Shown here: positions 25,445 to 33,441 of the stretch, in pieces
Numbering within the stretch: position 1 is the first letter of the stretch
Layout of the letters: every line of letters starts with the position of its first letter
Assembly: GCA_964581115.1 (NCBI GenBank)
Contig: CAZOMY010000027.1
Span: forward strand, 1-40,354
DNA length: 40,354 nucleotides
Direction of reading: 5' to 3'
From: 2-02-FULL-55-14 sp964581115
GTDB taxonomy: Bacteria; Bacteroidota; Ignavibacteria; UBA10030
Notes under the pieces: generated by a model
What the model saw: only the letters and a program-made list of their open reading frames with translations
Told to the model about the DNA's origin: nothing
The model's database searches: none
Translations under genes and position numbers: made by a program

Positions 25445-26715
25445 CAGGTCTTCTGTTGCTTCTTCTTCGCCGCCGGAAACAGGATGTTGTTCAGGATGAG
25501 CCGATACCCCGGCGACGTCCGGTAGAGCGACAGGTCCGTCGGAGGGTCGCCGACGGCGTGCTGGTAATCCTCAGGATCATGTCCGCTGTACCACGTGAAT
25601 GTCCCCCGCCCGAAGTTGCCGTGCAGATAGCGCACCTCTTCCGTCCCCTCCCGTTCGGCCAGCTGAACGACCGTTCGCTTGATCGCGCTCTTCCGAAAAG
25701 CCGTCGTCTGCCCCATGAAGCCCTTGATGATCGAGACGTGGTTCTGCGTCAGCATCGTCGGTACCGGGTCGTGCTTGGCCGAGAACTCAAACAAGGTGAA
25801 GTAGTCGGTGTTCGGGTCGCGGATCGGCGGCGGGTCGGACGGCGGCAGGTCGATGTCGGAGTACTCGTACCGGAACGGATTCATGTCGAGGGTGAAGTTC
25901 TCAAAGGCAAACGTCTTTCCGAAGTCCAGCTTCGACGCCGCCTGAGGATCAGGCGGGTCGCCGTCAAACATCACGTCGACAATATCCACACCTTCGGCGG
26001 CCAGCGCGATATCATACGAATCGGTCGCCGAACACATCGCGAACATGAAGCCCCCGTCGCCGACATAGTCACGAATGGCCCTCGCGACGGCCTTTTTCGC
26101 ATCCGAGACCTTGCCGTATCCCAGCCGGCGCGCCTCGCGTTCGAACATCGCCTGTTGTTCGACATACCACTGGGCCGTCCGGAAATTGGCGTAGAATTTT
26201 CCGTACTGCCCCGTGAAGTCCTCGTGGTGCAGGTGCAGCCAGTCGTACTCCGCCAGCTTGCCCGACAGGACTTCTTCATCCCATACTTTCGTGTACGGCA
26301 CCTCCGCGTACTCCAACGCGAGCGTCACGGCGTCGTCCCATGGCTTAAAATTCGGCGGAACATAGACGGCGATCTTCGGCGCCTTCTCCAGCCGGACGAC
26401 GTCGGTGTTTGCCTCTTCGCGTTGCACGTCAGCCAGGACCTGTGCCGCCTGTCCGGCGGAGAGCTGGTCGAACGAGACGCCGCGGATGCGACACTCGCGC
26501 GCGACGGGCTCCGCACGATCGACCAGGAACGACCCGCCGCGGTAGTTCAGAAGCCAGTCGACCTGTCCGCCTTTCTTCAACACCCAGAACGCGACGCCGT
26601 AGGCTTTCAGATGATTCGTCTGCGCCAGGTCCATCGCGATCAGGATCTTCTCCTGCGCTACCGTGGGACGCGCCATCACGCACGCGAGCAACAGGACGGC
26701 GACCACCCGTTTCAT
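25444..26715 (-). CDS. Conserved exported protein of the type labelled 'asparagine synthetase B' in Bacteroidota
   Basis: A 423-residue exported protein with a signal peptide (1-20, ending VAQ). I recognise conserved segments (TNHLKAYGVAFWVL, WLLNYRGGSFL, HHEDFTGQYGKF, GGFMFAMCSATDSYDIAL, YSGHDPEDYQHAVGDPPTD and a lysine-rich AAKKKQQKT end) from Bacteroidota proteins that databases often call asparagine synthetase B. I see no glutaminase or ATP-pyrophosphatase motif and the protein is secreted, so that name is not supported. The FAMCSATD region could be a glutamine-amidotransferase-like fold. Its ATG overlaps the TPR gene stop by four bases and it shares a base with the phosphoesterase gene. 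Function unknown. Confidence 0.85.
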   Translation of the reverse strand: MKRVVAVLLLACVMARPTVAQEKILIAMDLAQTNHLKAYGVAFWVLKKGGQVDWLLNYRGGSFLVDRAEPVARECRIRGVSFDQLSAGQAAQVLADVQREEANTDVVRLEKAPKIAVYVPPNFKPWDDAVTLALEYAEVPYTKVWDEEVLSGKLAEYDWLHLHHEDFTGQYGKFYANFRTAQWYVEQQAMFEREARRLGYGKVSDAKKAVARAIRDYVGDGGFMFAMCSATDSYDIALAAEGVDIVDVMFDGDPPDPQAASKLDFGKTFAFENFTLDMNPFRYEYSDIDLPPSDPPPIRDPNTDYFTLFEFSAKHDPVPTMLTQNHVSIIKGFMGQTTAFRKSAIKRTVVQLAEREGTEEVRYLHGNFGRGTFTWYSGHDPEDYQHAVGDPPTDLSLYRTSPGYRLILNNILFPAAKKKQQKT

Positions 26716-28553
26716 GAAGCGTCTCCTCGCAGACGAAGGATGCGCGCGCGCACGTCTTCGATGTGAAGGGAATGGGGGAATGTTTCCAGGAACAACTCGT
26801 AGAGCTTGAGCGCTGCGGGTCCGTCGTTGAGCGCACGCTCTGTCACGTCTCCGGCGCGGAACAATGCTCGGTCGCGCAGCATGCTCGACGTCCGCTCATC
26901 CACGAACGCCCGATACGCCGCCACTGCCTCCGCCGGACGGCTCAACAATACCAGCAGGTCTGCAGCCTGCAGCAAGGCGTTGTCGGAGATGAGCGTGGTC
27001 GGAAAATCAGTCGCAACCTTGGTGAATTGTGCCAGCGCCTCCGCAAACTTATGTTGTCGCTGCAACAAGTCTGCGCGTAGATAGGCGCTCAACGCCGGCG
27101 GCGAAGCGCGGTGCTCCTTCAGGAAGATCTGCAGGCCGAGCGCATCGTTCGCCAGATCGCGGTTCAACGCGCCCGCCAACGGACCGAGCAACACCAGCGC
27201 CGAATCAACCTGACCTTCGTATGCCAACAGACGCGCCTGCTGAAAGGTCACCCGGTCTCTGATTTCCTGCGGCGCCCCCGGGCCGATCGCGCGCAATGAC
27301 GCGGCGGCCCCAGCCAGGTCGTTGCGCGCTATGTGAACGTCCGATGCACGCAGATGAGCTTCCCATGCCATTGCACCCGCGCGAGGGATCTGTGTGACCT
27401 TCCGAAAGGCGTCGAGCGCACCGTCCAGGTCGAAGGTCCGTTCAAATGCCACGACGCCGATGCGGAAGAGCGCCTGCACGGCTGCGTCAGATCCTGGGGC
27501 ATCGCGGACGATCTCGCGATACAACGCCACTGCTCTGTCAAGCGTCGGGAAGGATTCGGAGGCCATCCCATCGTCGGATCGGCTTCGACGCGCGGATGTA
27601 TCGCGGTCCGCCAGCCCTTCCGTCGCACGCGCATATCCAAGCCGGGCTTGCATGACAAGCGGCCCACCGGGACCGCGCTCCATCGCCGACTGAAACGCTT
27701 CGGCCGCAGAGCGATACGCCTGCTCGCGCAGACATCGCTGAGCGAAATTGTAGAGCTCCACGCCGTTGGCGTTCGAAAGACTGTCGATGACCCGGACGTG
27801 TCGGCGCGCGGAGTCGTGGTCCGACTGTTCAACGGCCAGCCACGTCATTAGACTTCGCAACGGCACATCGTTCGGGGTCCGGTCGATCGCCGACTGCACC
27901 ACGGCGCGGGCGCTCCGCAGTCCGTCCTCTTTCATCGTGAATGAGGCGATGCGCGACTGGATGTAGCCCAGTTGATGAGGCGCCGTCCGGAGAAGTCGAA
28001 GGTACTCCTCTACGGCTTTGTCATAGGCTTGTGTGGCCGAGTGGAGCAAGGCGAGCTCTTCGACGAAATCGTCGGGTCGTTTGGTGAGCTGTCGCCCGGT
28101 CTCGAACGTCCGGATCGCCCGGTCATAAAGACGCCGCTCCTGCATCTGCTGGGCGACCTGTACTACAAGTTGCCGGCTGCTGCCGGACGCCAGCAAGGCC
28201 GACGACCAGAGCGAATCGGCTCGGACAGGATTCCCGGCGTCGTATGCGAGGCCGCCCAACTGCACAACGAGGTGGATCTCGGTCGGGCGCTGGGCGAGTC
28301 GTCGTTCGACGAGATCGTAGGCCTTGCCGTACTCCTTCAACTGCACATACGCCCTTCGCAGACCGTCGAAGGTTATGTAATTGAGGGGGTCGGTTCTGAG
28401 CAGGTCCTCATAAATGGCGGCGGCCTTTGCCCACTCCCCGGCCTGCTCGAGCGATTGCGCCACCTGCAGACGCCGAAGCGTTTCCTGGTCCTGAGCGCCG
28501 AGGCGAGCGACGGCGGCAAGCGAAAGGATAAGAACGACGGTGAGGATGCGCAT
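26712..28553 (-). CDS. Exported tetratricopeptide (TPR) repeat protein
   Basis: A 613-residue protein with a signal peptide (MRILTVVLILSLAAVARLGAQ) followed almost wholly by TPR-like helical repeats, for example EQAGEWAKAAAIYEDLLRTDP near the start and AVAAYRAFVDERT near the end. It probably forms a periplasmic protein-interaction scaffold. It starts at ATG 28553. The open frame continues upstream on this strand over dxr but only as antisense. It is the first gene of a coupled trio with the conserved exported protein and the metallophosphoesterase. The start is divergent from dxr, 126 bases away. Confidence 0.9.
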   Translation of the reverse strand: MRILTVVLILSLAAVARLGAQDQETLRRLQVAQSLEQAGEWAKAAAIYEDLLRTDPLNYITFDGLRRAYVQLKEYGKAYDLVERRLAQRPTEIHLVVQLGGLAYDAGNPVRADSLWSSALLASGSSRQLVVQVAQQMQERRLYDRAIRTFETGRQLTKRPDDFVEELALLHSATQAYDKAVEEYLRLLRTAPHQLGYIQSRIASFTMKEDGLRSARAVVQSAIDRTPNDVPLRSLMTWLAVEQSDHDSARRHVRVIDSLSNANGVELYNFAQRCLREQAYRSAAEAFQSAMERGPGGPLVMQARLGYARATEGLADRDTSARRSRSDDGMASESFPTLDRAVALYREIVRDAPGSDAAVQALFRIGVVAFERTFDLDGALDAFRKVTQIPRAGAMAWEAHLRASDVHIARNDLAGAAASLRAIGPGAPQEIRDRVTFQQARLLAYEGQVDSALVLLGPLAGALNRDLANDALGLQIFLKEHRASPPALSAYLRADLLQRQHKFAEALAQFTKVATDFPTTLISDNALLQAADLLVLLSRPAEAVAAYRAFVDERTSSMLRDRALFRAGDVTERALNDGPAALKLYELFLETFPHSLHIEDVRARILRLRGDAS

Positions 28554-28607
28554 GTGGGCTGAATATATCAAAAAGACGCGGGGCAGTCCATCGGGGTTCC
28601 CGTTGCC

Positions 28608-28638
28608 TTGATTCCACACTCGTTCCATGGTACATTGC
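28608..28638 (+). promoter_or_regulatory. Weak Bacteroidota-type promoter candidate for dxr
   Basis: TTG at 28608-28610 and TACATTGC at 28631-28638, with 20 bases between, loosely fit the Bacteroidota TTG / TAnnTTTG pattern. Transcription would begin only a few bases before the terminator-like hairpin at 28648. Confidence 0.25.
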
Positions 28639-28647
28639 ATTGACTCG

Positions 28648-28674
28648 TTCGGCCCCGCGGGCCGAATTTTTTTT
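28648..28674 (+). terminator. Terminator-like hairpin with T8, five bases before the dxr start codon
   Basis: TTCGGCCC (28648-28655), loop CGC, GGGCCGAA (28659-28666): a perfect 8-bp stem followed by eight T residues (28667-28674). The dxr ATG is at 28680. No plus-strand gene upstream needs a terminator here because the neighbour is divergent, which suggests attenuation or a leader RNA. Confidence 0.8.
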
Positions 28675-28679
28675 CCCGT

Positions 28680-29849
28680 ATGCCATCCGGTCTCCAGCAT
28701 ATCGCCATTCTCGGTGCCACCGGTTCGATCGGCCGCAACAGCCTCGAGGTGATCCGTGCGCACCCCGATCGGTTCCGGGTTGGCGCCCTGACGACGAATC
28801 GGAACATCGACCTGCTCGAAGCACAGGCACGAGAGTTCCATCCGTCGGCGGTCGTCGTCCTCGACCATGAGCGGGCAGCGACGCTTCGGTCGAGATTGGG
28901 CGGCCTGACGAAAGTGCTGAGCGGTCCCGAGGGCCTGGACGAGGTTGTTCGGCGGGACGATGTAGACGTGGTCATCTCTTCGCTTGTCGGGTTCGCCGGC
29001 GTTCGTCCCACGGCCGAGGCGATCCGTCACCGCAAACGCATTGCCCTGGCCAACAAGGAAACCTTGGTGGCGGCGGGTGCGTTCATCACAGAACTGGTCC
29101 GGGAATATGGGGTTGAACTCATCCCCATCGACAGCGAGCATAGCGCGATCCTCCAATGCTTGGCGGGCGAGGACGCATCGCGGGTCGCCCGGCTGATCCT
29201 GACCGCGTCGGGCGGTCCGTTCCGAACGACCTCCCCGGATGATTTTGCGCGCATCACCGTGGAGCAGGCGCTCCAGCATCCGAACTGGAGTATGGGAAAC
29301 AAGATTACGATCGACTCGGCGACCCTCATGAACAAGGGGCTGGAAGTGATCGAGGCGCACTGGCTGTTCGGGCTTCCGGCGGAGCGGATCGACGTCGTCG
29401 TGCATCCGCAGTCCATCATTCATAGTATGGTGGAGTTCATCGACGGATCAGTCAAGGCTCAGCTTGGGCTTCCCGATATGAGACTGCCGATCCAGTATGC
29501 GCTCACCCATCCCGATCGACTGCCGATGAACGGCGAACGGGTGTCGTTCCCGCGGCTGGAACAGATGACCTTCTTCGAGCCGGATCGGCGGCGCTTTCCA
29601 TGTCTCGACCTGGCGTACGAAGCGCTTCAGGCTGGCGGCACGTTGCCCGCCGTGTTGAATGCCGCCAACGAGGTTGCCGTGGCAGGTTTTCTCGACCGCG
29701 TGCTGACCTTCGACCGGATCGCCACCGTCATCAGTCATACGATGGACAAGCATCGCACGGTCGCGCATCCTGACCTCGACGACATCGTCGAGGCCGACCG
29801 TTGGGCCCGACGGACAGCGCACTCGCTCGCAGGCATACTCAAGACGTAA
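28680..29849 (+). CDS. dxr: 1-deoxy-D-xylulose 5-phosphate reductoisomerase
   Basis: A 389-residue cytoplasmic enzyme that converts DXP to 2-C-methyl-D-erythritol 4-phosphate with NADPH, the committed step of the MEP isoprenoid pathway. The NADPH motif GATGSIG is at 12-18. Metal and substrate segments IDSEHSAILQCL, LTASGGPFR and NWSMGNKITIDSATLMNKGLE are intact, as is the C-terminal helical domain. Length is normal. No Shine-Dalgarno precedes the ATG; instead a hairpin with eight T residues abuts it. The next gene on this strand is rseP, an order common in Bacteroidota/Chlorobiota. Confidence 0.97.
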   Translation: MPSGLQHIAILGATGSIGRNSLEVIRAHPDRFRVGALTTNRNIDLLEAQAREFHPSAVVVLDHERAATLRSRLGGLTKVLSGPEGLDEVVRRDDVDVVISSLVGFAGVRPTAEAIRHRKRIALANKETLVAAGAFITELVREYGVELIPIDSEHSAILQCLAGEDASRVARLILTASGGPFRTTSPDDFARITVEQALQHPNWSMGNKITIDSATLMNKGLEVIEAHWLFGLPAERIDVVVHPQSIIHSMVEFIDGSVKAQLGLPDMRLPIQYALTHPDRLPMNGERVSFPRLEQMTFFEPDRRRFPCLDLAYEALQAGGTLPAVLNAANEVAVAGFLDRVLTFDRIATVISHTMDKHRTVAHPDLDDIVEADRWARRTAHSLAGILKT

Positions 29850-29858
29850 TGGTGATTC

Positions 29859-29933
29859 TGCCACAAAGATCACATAGAACACAGAGATGTGACAGATGCT
29901 TTTTGCTTTGTGATCTTCGTGTTCTTTGTGGCC
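29859..29933. repeat. Imperfect palindromic intergenic repeat (CCACAAAG type), copy 2
   Basis: The left arm starting GCCACAAAGATCACATAGAA and the reverse complement of the right arm, starting GCCACAAAGAACACGAAGAT, match over most of about 29 bases. The sequence is AT-rich compared with its surroundings and fills the dxr-rseP gap. It is related to the copy at 18439-18528. Confidence 0.6.
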
Positions 29934-29989
29934 AATTAACCTGATTCGTCATCGACGGAATTCGCTGAACTCTCACACATCGCATCCGC

Positions 29990-31303
29990 ATGGAATTCCT
30001 GAGCACGGTCTTCTATTTCATCGTCACGATCGGCATTCTCGTTTTTATCCACGAGCTTGGGCACTTCGCCGCAGCAAAGCTCTTTGGGATGCGGGTCGAG
30101 CGCTTCAGCATCGGCTTTCCGCCTCGTGCCTTCGGCAAACAGATCGGCGAGACCGACTACTGCATTTCGTGGATCCCGATCGGAGGATATGTGAAGATCG
30201 CCGGCATGATCGACGAGAGCCTCGATACCGCACATTTGGGACGCGACCCGGAGCCCTGGGAGTTCCGGGCCAAGCCGATCTGGCAAAGGTCCATCGTTAT
30301 GGCGGCCGGCGTCGTGATGAATCTCGCGCTTGCGGTGGCGATCTTCTGGGGGATCATCTATGCTCAGGGGCGGGTCGTGCGGCCGGTGACGGAGATCGGC
30401 TACGTCGTTCCGGGAAGTCCTGCTGAGAAAGCGGGTCTTCGCACGAACGACCGCGTCCGGTCGATCAACGAGACGCCCGTATCGCAGTGGGATCAGATCG
30501 AAAGCATGATCTACGCCGAGACCGTCGGCCAGGATGTCGTGATCGCTGTTGAGCGGGCTGGTACGACCGTGACCGTCGAGATCCGTCGTCTCAACCTTCC
30601 TGAGTTGACGGAAGAACGCTTCGGCATCTATCCGACGGGTTTGGTACCCGTCGTAGCCGCCGTGCAGGGTGGAATGCCGGGGGATAAGCTCGGGTTGATG
30701 CCGGGCGACACGATCATCTCAGTGAATGGTGCAACGGTCTCATATGCCGCACTTCCTCCGTCGATCCGCGCAAACGCCGGTCGCGAGATGCTATTGGGCT
30801 GGAAGCGTGGCGACAGTGCTTTCGTACGGCCGGTCACTCCAACGGAAGAAGGGGTCATTGGCGTATCGCTCATGGCAGCCTACCAGGGGCCAATTCTGCG
30901 CGAGGATTACTCACTGCTCGCAGCTTTCCCGGTGAGCGTGCGCGAAGTGTGGTTTACAAGCGGCCTGTTCTTCCGGAACATCTGGCAGATCGTCGTGGGC
31001 GAGGCATCATTCTCAAAGTCGATCGGCGGCCCGGTACGCATCGCACAGATGGCCAACCGGTCAGCGGAGAGTGGTGTGGTCAGCTTTTTCGGCTTTGTCG
31101 CGTTGCTCAGCATCAGTCTCGCACTGCTCAATATCCTGCCATTCCCGGCGCTTGACGGCGGTCATTTGTTGTTCTTGGGGTACGAGGCGCTGTTTCGCCA
31201 CGAGATCCCAGCACGGGTGAAGATCGTCATTCAGCAGGCAGGAATGATCCTGTTGCTTGTCTTTATGGCGTTTGTGCTCTATAATGACCTGTTGCATTTC
31301 TGA
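29990..31303 (+). CDS. rseP: Site-2 intramembrane zinc protease
   Basis: A 437-residue S2P-family intramembrane protease. HELGH at 21-25 supplies two zinc ligands and the glutamate, and LDG at 388-390 the third ligand. Two PDZ domains lie between (around VVPGSPAEKAGLRTNDRV and GGMPGDKLGLMPGDTII). In related bacteria it cuts the membrane segment of anti-sigma factors and removes signal-peptide remnants. The single-pass anti-sigma factor encoded at 23905 is a possible substrate, but that is inference. There is no clear Shine-Dalgarno. It follows dxr after a 140-base gap occupied by a palindromic repeat. Confidence 0.95.
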   Translation: MEFLSTVFYFIVTIGILVFIHELGHFAAAKLFGMRVERFSIGFPPRAFGKQIGETDYCISWIPIGGYVKIAGMIDESLDTAHLGRDPEPWEFRAKPIWQRSIVMAAGVVMNLALAVAIFWGIIYAQGRVVRPVTEIGYVVPGSPAEKAGLRTNDRVRSINETPVSQWDQIESMIYAETVGQDVVIAVERAGTTVTVEIRRLNLPELTEERFGIYPTGLVPVVAAVQGGMPGDKLGLMPGDTIISVNGATVSYAALPPSIRANAGREMLLGWKRGDSAFVRPVTPTEEGVIGVSLMAAYQGPILREDYSLLAAFPVSVREVWFTSGLFFRNIWQIVVGEASFSKSIGGPVRIAQMANRSAESGVVSFFGFVALLSISLALLNILPFPALDGGHLLFLGYEALFRHEIPARVKIVIQQAGMILLLVFMAFVLYNDLLHF

Positions 31304-31333
31304 CCGTGGTGTAACCCTCCTTGTGACTTCCGT

Positions 31334-31362
31334 CATACCGATATAGTTGACCCCGCGGTATG
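31334..31362 (+). terminator. Weak hairpin after rseP
   Basis: CATACCG (31334-31340) and CGGTATG (31356-31362) form a perfect 7-bp stem with a 15-base loop, followed by TTGGTCGG. The T-tail is poor. Confidence 0.3.
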
Positions 31363-31413
31363 TTGGTCGGTAGCAGCCTGAATCATATTTCCCTCTCTTA
31401 GGAGATCCGCGCC

Positions 31414-32580
31414 ATGAACGCGATCAAACGGAACCGTCTGCTGGTGGTGTTGGCGGCCATGCTCGTGCTGGGGAGTGTCGGTGTCGAAGCCCAGACGGGC
31501 CGTCTGGAATTGAACGTGCCCAACTTCGATCTGTTCACGCCGACCGACTGGATCGATGCCGCCACGTTCACGCTCAAGGAGAGTATCCCGGCCGGCATCT
31601 CCGGAACGATCATTACGAGCCAGCCGATGGGGGTCTTCCTCCAGGGCCGGGTCTTGAAACAGGCCACAGGCGACCCCGCGCCGTTAGAACTGGCGAGCTT
31701 CCATATCGCCCGGTCGACGCCCATCCGGACGGTGAGCCCCACAGGTTCGGGCGAAGCGCGGTATGAAATGAGCATCGGCGCGTTGTCGCGCGGCACGGAG
31801 TTCGATGTCACCTATCGCGAGAACAAGGCCGAGATCGACAAGCTCAAGGACCAGCTTCAGACTGGCATTGCGGCCATCACGGGTAAGTTCACGCTTGACA
31901 TCACCTTGCGCAGCGTCGACCCCCAGACAGGACCCGCGCTCGACCGGATCGTTCGTGTGTTCGATATCCCCTTCTCGACGGCAGGCCAAGCCAAGATCAT
32001 TGTGCAGGTCGACCCGGTCGTCACCGTGCCGAATCCGACGTTCACGGTCCTGTTGCCGGCTGAGAGGCCCCTCCTGGAGTACGAACTGGCTGTCTACCGC
32101 GTCGAGGACAACCCACGCGACGCTGTGCAGAACGGGCGTCCGGTATGGCGCGAGCGTGTTACAGACGGCCGCACGATCCTGGTCTATCCACAGACCGCGA
32201 CCCCATTGGTGCAGGGTGCGCGATACGTCGCCGCCGGCCGATCGTTCATCCAGTCCAGTTCGAACCGCGACAAGGTCAGTGTTGACGCCGACCTCGTGGT
32301 CTTCCGGTACGGCGAAGCCTCTGCCAGCAGCGGTGGAACCGGCGGCAACACGGGCGGGCAGGACCCCAACCGTCCCGATCCGTTGATCACGGTCTTCGGC
32401 AATGCGGCTACCCAGGTGCCGCCGCAGTTGGCCCAACAACTGAGCTCGCTGTTGAGGCGGCTCGAAGAGCGTGGCTGGACCTTCACGCAGATCCGGTTCA
32501 ACAATCGGGTCATCTCCGTGGCGGAATTGGCGCAGATCATCGGCCGATTCCAGAATGCGACTGTTTCAGTCGTCGAATAA
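31414..32580 (+). CDS. Exported protein of unknown function, upstream of a FecR-domain gene
   Basis: A 388-residue exported protein with a signal peptide ending near VEAQ (24-27). AGGAG at 31400-31404 supports the ATG. The middle is beta-rich (for example TFTVLLPAERPLLEYELAVYRVED, like a surface-protein Ig or fibronectin domain). A glycine/asparagine-rich linker (SSGGTGGNTGGQDPNRPD) leads to a helical C-terminal domain of about 60 residues (QLAQQLSSLLRRLEERGW). I recognise no family. It is 27 bases from the FecR-domain gene and surely co-transcribed, so it is probably an envelope component of the FecR/barrel/CHASE2-cyclase group. Confidence 0.8.
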   Translation: MNAIKRNRLLVVLAAMLVLGSVGVEAQTGRLELNVPNFDLFTPTDWIDAATFTLKESIPAGISGTIITSQPMGVFLQGRVLKQATGDPAPLELASFHIARSTPIRTVSPTGSGEARYEMSIGALSRGTEFDVTYRENKAEIDKLKDQLQTGIAAITGKFTLDITLRSVDPQTGPALDRIVRVFDIPFSTAGQAKIIVQVDPVVTVPNPTFTVLLPAERPLLEYELAVYRVEDNPRDAVQNGRPVWRERVTDGRTILVYPQTATPLVQGARYVAAGRSFIQSSSNRDKVSVDADLVVFRYGEASASSGGTGGNTGGQDPNRPDPLITVFGNAATQVPPQLAQQLSSLLRRLEERGWTFTQIRFNNRVISVAELAQIIGRFQNATVSVVE

Positions 32581-32607
32581 CTGACTTTGGACGAGAGGAG
32601 CCGACCC

Positions 32608-33321
32608 ATGAATCTGAGGAAAGTGGTGATCTTTGCGGCTGTTGCCGCACTTGTGCTGTCGAGTATGGCCTTGGTGCCGCAGCAGGACACGCGCGACATT
32701 CAAGCCGTGGTAGTCAAGGTCGTGCGCGACGTCCAGAAGAAGGCCGCAGCGACCGGCTGGCAGAAGGCTGTGCCTGCCGATCGGCTGCGTTCAGGCTATC
32801 AGCTCCGAACGGACGACCGGTCGCTGGCGATGGTCATGTTCCCCGACCAGAGCAAGCTCATCATCCGGGCCAAGTCGATCGTCGAGATCAAGGGACAGAA
32901 GCAGGACAAGCAGATCGTCGACCGGAATGTGCATGTCGAGCGCGGCCGCTTGGCATTTGAGGTGAAGAAGCAGGAGCGCGAGCAATTCCGCTTCTCGTCG
33001 CCCATTTCTGTGGCCTCGATCCGTGGAACGACGGGCGGGGTCGACCACGCTCCCGTTGACACCACCAGCACGTTCGTGTGCACGGGCGGGTCGTTTGACG
33101 TGGACGGATTCACCCTGCTCGCCGGTCAGACCTACCAGAAGCGCGGGTCGGGCCAGGGGAGGGTCCGCAATTCAACGGGCAGCGACAACAACATCGCTAG
33201 TCAGGACGAGAACGTGACCGGAGATGAGGGCGAAGGCGAGCAGGGACAACAGGGCAAGGACCGTCTCGAGCTGATCGGGCGTGACGCCAGCGGCAAGGAG
33301 GTCAAGGTCCGCATCGAATAG
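32608..33321 (+). CDS. Exported FecR-domain protein
   Basis: A 237-residue protein with an N-terminal signal or anchor (about 5-23), then a FecR-like beta domain (about 50-175). Typical segments are DRLRSGYQLRTDDRSLAMVMF, SKLIIRAKSIVEIKG and ISVASIRGTTGGV. A Ser/Asn/Glu/Gln-rich low-complexity tail (about 175-220) and a short beta end follow. Unlike classical FecR it has no cytoplasmic sigma-binding domain. FecR-domain proteins encoded beside CHASE2 cyclases are known from several phyla. GAGAGGAG at 32593-32600 supports ATG 32608. A strong terminator follows, so expression may drop before the barrel gene. Confidence 0.88.
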   Translation: MNLRKVVIFAAVAALVLSSMALVPQQDTRDIQAVVVKVVRDVQKKAAATGWQKAVPADRLRSGYQLRTDDRSLAMVMFPDQSKLIIRAKSIVEIKGQKQDKQIVDRNVHVERGRLAFEVKKQEREQFRFSSPISVASIRGTTGGVDHAPVDTTSTFVCTGGSFDVDGFTLLAGQTYQKRGSGQGRVRNSTGSDNNIASQDENVTGDEGEGEQGQQGKDRLELIGRDASGKEVKVRIE

Positions 33322-33356
33322 GCCTGTTGCATCCGGCAGGGTCATTTCCTACATTG

Positions 33357-33390
33357 AGCGGCGAATCGTGCGATTCGCCGCTTTTTTTTT
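33357..33390 (+). terminator. Intrinsic terminator between the FecR-domain and outer-membrane protein genes
   Basis: GCGGCGAATC (33358-33367), loop GTGC, GATTCGCCGC (33372-33381): a perfect 10-bp stem followed by nine T residues. It is among the strongest terminators in the window. Confidence 0.9.
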
Positions 33391-33441
33391 CTGGTCGTTC
33401 TGAATCGTCCCTCCTTTCCTCACATGTCGCAGGTGATCCCC

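Noticed and set aside
25456..26766. Long plus-strand open frame (436 codons) opposite the conserved exported protein
   Set aside because: Antisense shadow: Arg/Val/Asp-rich, no motif. The minus-strand gene has a signal peptide and known conserved segments.
28554..29423. In-frame extension of the TPR gene by about 290 codons on the minus strand
   Set aside because: It runs antisense through dxr, whose motifs are all intact on the plus strand. The TPR protein has a perfect signal peptide starting at 28553.
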